Both the position numbers and the translations under genes were made by a program. A stretch of 64,000 nt of DNA from Voacanga thouarsii (lineage: Eukaryota > Streptophyta > Magnoliopsida > Gentianales > Apocynaceae): contig JANUWF010000008.1 in the NCBI GenBank assembly GCA_026120185.1, forward strand, positions 6,882,001 to 6,946,000, given 5' to 3'. Of the stretch, positions 57,604 through 64,000 are shown piece by piece (the first letter of the stretch is position 1; each line of letters starts with the position of its first letter). Below the pieces are notes generated by a model. That model made no database searches. It had not been told where the DNA came from and worked only from the letters and a program-made list of their open reading frames with translations.

Positions 57604-59812
57604 AATTTCTTTTACAAAGGTTTGATAAGGAAGCATGATGAGTGGAAAAAGTTCGTATCTTTGTTTTGTGTTTGGAGTTGTTAGGTGTTATTTCCCCTAG
57701 TAATAAGGAAGCTATTTTCCAACTTAAGTGTGGAGGAGTGAGTCATGTCTTTATTTGCTTTCTTAGGATTTTTTAGTATTTTTCTTTAGGTTGTTTTCTT
57801 TTATTTAGGTGTGTTTTTATTTTGTTATTAGTTTTCCTTGTGCTTTTATTTGTGTTTTGTTTTGTAGGTAGGAATAAAATCCTCTTGAACAAGCCCTTCT
57901 CTCTATTTTTAGTTTTGACATTTATTGGCACTTTATTGCACTTGGGAAGTATTGCTTAAACTTTCTACCCCTTTATTAGATTTAGTCCTTTTGGAGATGC
58001 TTTCTTGTATTTAATTTTTGGCTAATGAGGACATTGTCTAGTTTAAGTGTGGGAGAGTGGTTTAGTAATATTCTTTCTCCAAGTTTTTATCAATTATCTT
58101 TATTTTGGTGTTTTATTGGTATAAAAAATTTCGTTGAAAATTCTGTATCAATTTTTTTGAAAATTTTCAAACATTTCAGCGGTTTTTCATTGTTAAGCAA
58201 GGTTGTAATTCTTTTTCTTACTTGGATATGAGTTTTGTCAGTCATGTGGTGGATTTTGATGAAATTAGTTTTGTTGGACAAGATATTTTTCAAGACTCAA
58301 GAATTTTGATTAATCTTGTTTATGTATTGGTGTTCGAATGTTATTTGACTCATCTAGTTGAAAGATGGAGGATATGAGGAATATAAGAAGAGTTTATTGG
58401 CTAACATTTGTATTATGAGTTTAAATTTTGCTAGCTTTGAGTTGTGATAAAAAATGTGAGTTGATAAAAGATCTTTGAGAAGAAAGATTGTGGAGAATTC
58501 TGAAAAAAAAAAAAAAAGAAATGTATTTGAGTTGAAAGAACAATGAATGGAAATAACACTATTGTTAGGTGAATTGGAAAAAATACTTTTATTGATTATC
58601 ATTGACAAATCTTTTGAAGGGAAAAATGGTGGTCTCAAGTTTGATGCTTTCTTTAGATACCATGTGTACTCATATGTTAAACAAGTTATTTGTGGGTCTA
58701 AAGGAATGTTTAAGAATGACGGTCATGTGTTTTGTTTAACTGAGAAAATTTGTTTTCATAAACATGGCTCTTTTCAAAAACCTCCCTTCTTTCTACATTC
58801 ATCATGCCTATTTTCTACTTTGAGCTTAAATTTCTTTTACAAGGGTTTGATAAGGAAGCATGATGAGTGGAAAGAGTTTTTATCTTTTTTTTTTGTTTGG
58901 GGTTGTTAGGTGTTATTTCCTCTAGTAATAAGGAAACTATTTTCCATCTTAAGTGTGGGGGAGTGAGTCGTGTCTTTATTTGCTTTCTTAGAATTTTTTA
59001 GTATTTTCTTTAGGTTGTTTACTTTTATTTAGGTGTGTTTTTATTTTTTTATTATTTTCCTTGTGCTTTTATTTGTGTTTTGTTTTGTAGGTAGAAATAA
59101 AGTCCTCTTGAATAAGTCCTTTTCTCTATTTTCAGTTTTGATATCTATTAGCACTTTATTGTACTTGGAAAGTATTACTTAAACTTTCTACCCCTTTATT
59201 AGATTTGGTCTATTTGGAAATGCTTTCTTGTGTTTAATTTTTGGCCAATGAGGATATTAGCCAGTTTAAGTGTGGGGGAGTGATTTAGTAATATTCTTTC
59301 TCCAATTTTTTTTATCAATTATCTTTAACTTAGTGTTTTCTTGGTATAAATTTTTTTTTTGAAAATTTTGGATCAATTTTTTTTGAAAATTTTCAAACAC
59401 TTTAGTGGTTTTTCATTGTTAAGCAATGTTGAAATTCTTTTTATTACTTAGATATGAGTTTTTTCATTCATGTGGTGGATTTTGATGAAATTAGTTTTGT
59501 TGGACATGATATTTTTCAAGACTTGAGACTTTTGATTAATGTTGTTTATACATTAGTGTTCGAATATTATTTGACTCATCTAGTTGAAATATGGAGGATA
59601 TAAGGAATATGAGAAGAGTTTATTGGCTAACTCTTGTATTATGAGTTTAATTTTTGCTAGCTTTGAGTTGTGATGAAAAATGTGAGTTGATAAAAGATCT
59701 TTGAGAGTAAAGATTGTGGAGAATTATGAAAAAAAATTATTTGAGTTGAATGAACAATGAGTGGAAACAACACTATTGTTAGGTGAATAGCAAAAATGCT
59801 CTTATTGATTAT
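57378..59812. repeat. 1.23-kb tandem duplication inside element B
   Basis: Unit 1 runs from GACAAATCCTTTGAAGGG (57378) to about 58604, and unit 2 from GACAAATCTTTTGAAGGG (58605) to about 59812. Matching blocks include AAGTGTGGAGGAGTG/AAGTGTGGGGGAGTG (57724/58951), the GGTATAAAAAATTT block (58118/59343) and AAAGATCTTTGAGA (58467/59694). The offset is 1225-1230 bp. Confidence 0.92.
58605..58909 (+). pseudogene. Second copy of the unknown ORF C-terminal part
   Basis: Open from 58547 to 58909. It repeats the C-terminal part of the 56776-57603 ORF (DAFFRYHVYSYVKQVICGSK, then GHVFCLTEKICFHKHG, LHSSCLFSTLSLNFF) and continues further, with KGLIRKHDEWKEF, before a stop. It lies in unit 2 of the tandem duplication. 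It keeps the reading frame without internal stops. Confidence 0.55.
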
Positions 59813-60423
59813 CGTTGAAGACCTTTGGTTGAAAAGGGGGTCAATATGGGGAGAAATAGCAAGTGAATTCGGTGCAACCTCTTGAGGCTATCCCGAAGGC
59901 AAAAAGGAAAGAAAGAGCAAAAAAAGAAAGAAAGAATTGGTGAAAAAAAAAATGATGAGTGATGACTATAAAGGGGTCAATACGGTGTGTGAAGAGAAAT
60001 CCATGCATTTGAGATTATCAATTCCCCAAGTCATTGAAAAAATTTCGAGAGAAAAAAAAATAGAGTACTTTCCGTATATCATAACTTAAGTTGTGCAATT
60101 TTTGGATTCATAATGCTTGAGTTGGTAGATGTCTTGACTTATGTGATTCATGTTATTTATAGTTTAATTTAAAGGGTGAAATAATCTTCGTAGACTAAGG
60201 TGTACACTTGATTAATTTGACTACAAGAGTTTTGTGATGTCCGGTCAAAAGTTTCAAGGTTTCCATTGTTTTCAAAGGGTACAAATGACAAAAGTTATAT
60301 CTAAAGTTTGAAGGGAACACATGATCTTGGTTATGGTGAAGAAATTATTGAATAAGAAAGGACGTGTGTTTTCTTAATAATTTTTCTTGGAGTAAATTGT
60401 TTTGCTTGAAGACAAAAAAATGT

Positions 60424-60440
60424 TCAAGTGTGGGGATATG
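60424..60440 (+). other. Polypurine tract of element B
   Basis: TCAAGTGTGGGGATATG directly precedes the 3' LTR start at 60441. The same motif without an LTR recurs several times upstream. Confidence 0.85.
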
Positions 60441-61164
60441 TGATAGGGGCTAAAATCACTATTATTTTTCTAGTTATTTGAGGTTGTCTTGAGATACATT
60501 TGTTGTAATAACTAAGCATATTCCTTCCTATTTGAAATTCTGCATGTAAAATGTGTTTTTGGCAAATATGTGTAGATTTGAGTAGATTTCAAGCAGAAAG
60601 TGAACAATTCCATAATAGACCTGACGCCAGGCCCAGCCAAGAGACTAGGCACCGGGTCTATTCTGGTCCAATAGAGTAATTCCAGCCAAGCTTCAGCGGA
60701 AAACCATAACAGACTTGGCACTATGTCTAGCAAGTGCACCTAGCACTGGGTCCATAGTGTTTGCTGAGAAGACCAGGCTAAAAATAGAGGAAGAATAGAA
60801 TGCACCTGGCGCTAGGTGGGTCAAAGGTACCCGGCCCCAAGTACGCTTTGGAAGACGAATATTCTATGCATGAAACTAGGAATTCTCTAATGGTTTTGGC
60901 ATTTTCCTAGTCCTACTCGACCAAGACTTCCTCAGCAATGAATTTAGCATCCAAGAGACCTATAAAAGCATAAGAAAACATAAGAGAAGGGAGATACATA
61001 GAGAGAGGTGGATCTGAAAGCAAAAATTCTCCATCATTCATTGAAGGAGAGATTCACCCAATCAAGGAGGATTGTTCAAGAGAGTCTTCAAGGGTAAAGA
61101 AAGAGGCTTGTCTATGAGTGCTTTCTTTTATCTTTGTCTTCTTTTCCTTTAACAATGATGTATT

Positions 61165-61199
<35 letters not shown>

Positions 61200-62055
61200 A
61201 ATTTAACATTATTTTAGGATTTATGATTTTGTGTTAATTTAGTTATTTGATCAATTCTTTATCATCTTTGGTATTTGATTACTTGATTTCATTGGTTATT
61301 AATTCAAGTTCTTCTAATTGACTTAGACAAAATGATGTTAGGAATTTCATTACATTGATTTTGTATTTGTTAAATCTTAATGGACTTGAATGACGAAGTT
61401 AGGATTTTAGAACTAAATGATCAAAGGTTAAGTTGATTTCACCTTGACATAGGGTCATTAGCTAATTTCATGATTTTAAGGAATAGAGATTCATGTATAT
61501 TTTGGTTAGGATGGCTTAAATTATAAATCTGTTAATTGAATCAAAATATAAATAATGATCTTAATGCATGTTTTGGTTATGTTAGCTTGATTGACAAATA
61601 TGTTAATATGAATCAAAATATAGGATTCTATAGATTGACAAATGAAGTGTAATTTACCTAAGTAAATTCATAACTTGACAAATGATTAAATTTTACTTTA
61701 CATTCCTTATGATGCCAAGATGATAATTCATTAAGAGAATTGACAGATTTTCATTATCATGTTTTCTTGGATAATTGTCTACATTGCATATTCCTACATC
61801 CTTGAGTTGTTTATATTTCTTTGTTTTTTTCTTTTTATTATTTCCTCACTTTATTCGGGTTGGTTAAACAATGAATGAAAAGTGATTAGTGTGTGCTTGT
61901 TCCTTTGAGGATCGATACTCGCTAATTCTCTGTACTATGCTTGTGATGAGTATACATGCTCGCATGTGTATTTTGGGATTAATGTTTTAATTAAAACTTA
62001 ACGAAGAGATGGATTTAAATTTGATGATTTTTATTCATCCAAAATTAGAGCATCA
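60441..62055 (+). repeat. 3' LTR of element B
   Basis: Begins TGATAGGGGCTAAAATCAC and ends TTAGAGCATCA. TATA box TATAAAAGC at 60961-60969. CCTGGCGCTAGG-like GC-rich blocks lie at 60620-60820. An (AT)15 tract lies at 61167-61196. Confidence 0.93.
61167..61196. repeat. (AT)15 microsatellite
   Basis: Pure AT array in the 3' LTR; the 5' LTR has only CAATATTTTTATTG at this place (about 55590), so it arose after insertion. Confidence 0.95.
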
Positions 62056-62330
62056 GTAAGCACCCTCTATTCTAATGATAGGCTACCAGCCCAATCGCCT
62101 AAACATAGTAGAAAGCTCTAAAGAATTATCTATAGAAGGCTTATTTCACTTTTCTACTATAACCTTGTTGTGTTGGTGATTTTGATACCAAATTTGATAA
62201 GTGGGGTCATAGAATTAGGGAGGCTATATAGGTAGAGGGTTGAAAGAAGGTATAGACGAAGATGCATCTCGAGCTCTCTTAGCCCCCGGTGCTAACCCCT
62301 AGGTCTCCTAGACATGTTGAAATTATGGAG
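62056..62330 (-). pseudogene. N-terminal part of the interrupted plant retroelement ORF
   Basis: The minus strand from about 62317 has MSRRPRG, then (one frame shift) PGAKRARDASSS, a basic-serine start usual for the first ORF of Athila/Tat-like elements. Further on, TMFRRLGW and PIIRIEGA lead across the insertion point into CHVCIREFYANMKD at 54862. It is interrupted by element B. Stops at two or more codons show it was already decayed or has decayed since. Confidence 0.55.
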
Positions 62331-63331
62331 AAAGGTAATAGAATAGAAAATAGGACTCCCTCAAACTCTCTTTTTATAACACAAATAAACACAACTCTTA
62401 ATTGTCACACTATCACCCCAACTTTCAACAAAACTAACACCTCAACACCACATGATAGCCAACATAATATTCCACAATCTTCTCCAATAAACTTGCAAGA
62501 GATCTAGCCATTGTCTAATTCCGAATACAATATTAACAATCATAATCAAATTACAATGCTCAATAGCCACCAATTAACAATATAAAGCTACATTATCTCG
62601 ATGCTACGTTAGTCATGAACAATTATCCACTATCTCAAAATTACACCTAAAGAAGGCATGCTCAATAGCTTCACAAACATATGTAAATCATAAATGGCAT
62701 CAAGTATATAGATTTGTCAAGTACATTCCCATGCTAATGAAATCTCAAAGAAAGCAATATTGGCACTCATATCATTCAACCAAGAATTTTCACCAAAAAT
62801 GCATAGAAAAATAGCCCACATTCCATAAAAGAAATTAAACAGTATTAAGTATTGAAAAATCATACCACAATGATCTCCAATGTATGGGCAATGATCCTAT
62901 GCAAAAAGATTGAAGAAATGAAAATTCAAATACAAAAAATACAATTGTATAATTTTTTTTCATTATTGTTTGTTGCTTGGAACTATTGGGTTGATTAATC
63001 AAAATCGAAATTGAAATTATTCCCATAAGCATACTCATGGCAAGCTTTTAAAATAGAACATAAACCTAAAATTAAAAAGAAAAAAAAGACATTTCAATAG
63101 CGTGCACCAAATGGAAGGATCGAAAAATGTGTTTTCGAAGAAAAGATTGGATTTTTCCTAGTTTTAATAAAAAACTTCAAGAACAAATTGAAGATTTTGT
63201 GTTTGGGAAGTATTTCGGAGGTTTAGGAAATGACTTGGTGGTGTTTTGGAGGTGAAGCTGGAGATAGGTTGAGAGAAAATACTAGGGAGATGCGATTGTT
63301 TTTTTTTTTTTTAAAAGGCCAATAATGGTCG
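62331..63331. other. Unassigned sequence upstream of the interrupted ORF
   Basis: No coding signature. Its position right of a minus-strand N-terminus suggests an untranslated leader of the old element, but no primer site or LTR terminus is visible before the copia LTR at 63332. The open frames at 62289-62507 and 62835-63038 have no motif. Confidence 0.4.
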
Positions 63332-64000
63332 TGTAGGAATGTATGCCCTCTTAGACTAGGTTTCTGATATAATTTTAACTTGTATTAATAAAAATATTTT
63401 TCTCAGAAATTGTTTGTGAAATCTTCTTGATATTTGTGCACAATTTTCATTAGAAAAGACCCATTTTGTTTAAGTAAATGGTTCGTGTGAATGGAAGTCA
63501 TTCACAATAAGGTATGGACCATAGGATACTTAACACATAAACTACTATTCTTAATCGAATGATGAGAATGGGAATCTTATCATGGCAAGGTTATTATGTT
63601 ATGAATTCTAAATAGGAATGACTTACCTTTAGCCAATGAGTAGTCTTCTTATTTCATAATACAAGCGTATTTCGAATATGTAGAACATAACCTGTAGTAG
63701 TGATTTCAAATAATACTATGCAATAGAAACCTAGACTAATACTAATACAGTGTGGACTTGTACTCTACAGTTTGAGTATAAGTTGGTGGTCTAACAAAGC
63801 TAAAAGCATATACTTTGATATATTATAGTTGAGGTTCTTTAGAAGGACTAATATACTTGTATCTTAAGTATATGTAACTAGTTAGTCAAGGTAAACTTGT
63901 ACAAGATAGTGTCAATACTATATTGCCCCTTGTGGTTATCCGAATGATCTAATTATCCAGGGCCTTGGGGAATATGACTTGGATATTGGCTTTAAGGTAG
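63332..64000 (+). mobile_element. Copia-type LTR copy 3, cut by window edge
   Basis: Begins TGTAGGAATGTATGCCC and follows the reverse complement of 31839-31150 (for example CTCTTAGACTAGGTTTCTGAT, then AATGGAAGTCATTCACAATAAGG and the ATTTCGAATATGTAGAAC block). It is the opposite orientation to the other two copies and continues beyond the window. Confidence 0.88.

Larger units (their letters stand above)
54863..62055 (+). mobile_element. Complete non-autonomous Athila-like element B (7.19 kb)
   Basis: LTRs 54863-56419 and 60441-62055. Perfect 5-bp duplications GTAAG lie at 54858-54862 and 62056-62060. A degenerate tRNA-Asp primer site follows the 5' LTR and a purine tract precedes the 3' LTR. 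The 4.0 kb interior has no gag, protease, RT or integrase. It holds one partly conserved unknown ORF and a 1.23 kb tandem duplication. It inserted into an older plant retroelement ORF on the minus strand. Mobilisation must have been in trans. Confidence 0.95.

Noticed and set aside
1..64000. CRISPR array, bacterial operon, tRNA or rRNA genes
   Set aside because: Tandem repeats here are LTR minisatellites and microsatellites without unique equal-length spacers; no tRNA or rRNA signature was seen, and the sequence is plant nuclear.

Overview
The window looks like repeat-rich plant nuclear DNA, most likely pericentromeric or otherwise heterochromatic sequence of a eudicot. It is AT-rich and I found no intact host gene, tRNA or rRNA gene, or bacterial-type operon. 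Nearly all recognisable sequence is LTR retrotransposon. The clade assignments rest on features specific to plant elements: primer sites complementary to plant initiator-Met and Asp tRNAs, Tekay-type and Galadriel-type integrase C-termini with chromodomains, a copia UBN2-type gag, and Athila/Tat-style LTRs that begin TGATAGGGGC. All coding regions are decayed. I assigned families by reading translations, not by database search.

Layout, left to right. (1) 1-1483: start of a Tekay-like LTR on the minus strand, inserted into the next element. (2) 1484-13025: Tekay-like Ty3/gypsy element on the minus strand with partial 3' LTR, degenerate integrase, RNase H, RT, protease, gag and acidic leader, tRNA-Met primer site and complete 5' LTR. 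(3) 13026-14892: unassigned AT-rich DNA. (4) 14893 to about 16890: 5' end of a Ty1/copia element on the plus strand (LTR, primer site, gag). (5) About 16890-21179: 5' end of another minus-strand Ty3/gypsy element (long acidic leader ORF, primer site, 3.4 kb LTR), abutting an inverted partial copy of the same LTR (21180-22354). (6) 22355-24501: 3' end of a Galadriel chromovirus (integrase, chromodomain, LTR). (7) 25828-50106: a nested block. A minus-strand copia LTR is split by an Athila-like solo LTR (25931-27412) and by a complete Tekay-like element (27758-48691). That Tekay element itself holds a copia solo LTR (29798-31839) and a complete non-autonomous Athila-like element (34206-40460). 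(8) 50664-52427: another Athila-like solo LTR that ends in a 94-bp perfect palindrome. (9) 54863-62055: a second complete non-autonomous Athila-like element with perfect target-site duplications, inserted in the remains of a plant retroelement ORF. (10) 63332-64000: the start of a third copy of the copia LTR.

The insertions can be ordered. The copia LTR at 25828-50106 is oldest, the Tekay-like element landed in it, and the Athila-like element landed in the Tekay leader ORF. By eye the innermost element also has the most similar LTR pair. The two Athila-like elements lack gag-pol. They share an unrecognised, partly conserved ORF, repeated AAGTGTGGGG motifs, tandem duplications and a purine-rich tract, and would have to be mobilised in trans. 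The most testable regulatory observation is a perfect four-unit heat-shock element about 140 bp upstream of the TATA box in the Galadriel LTR.
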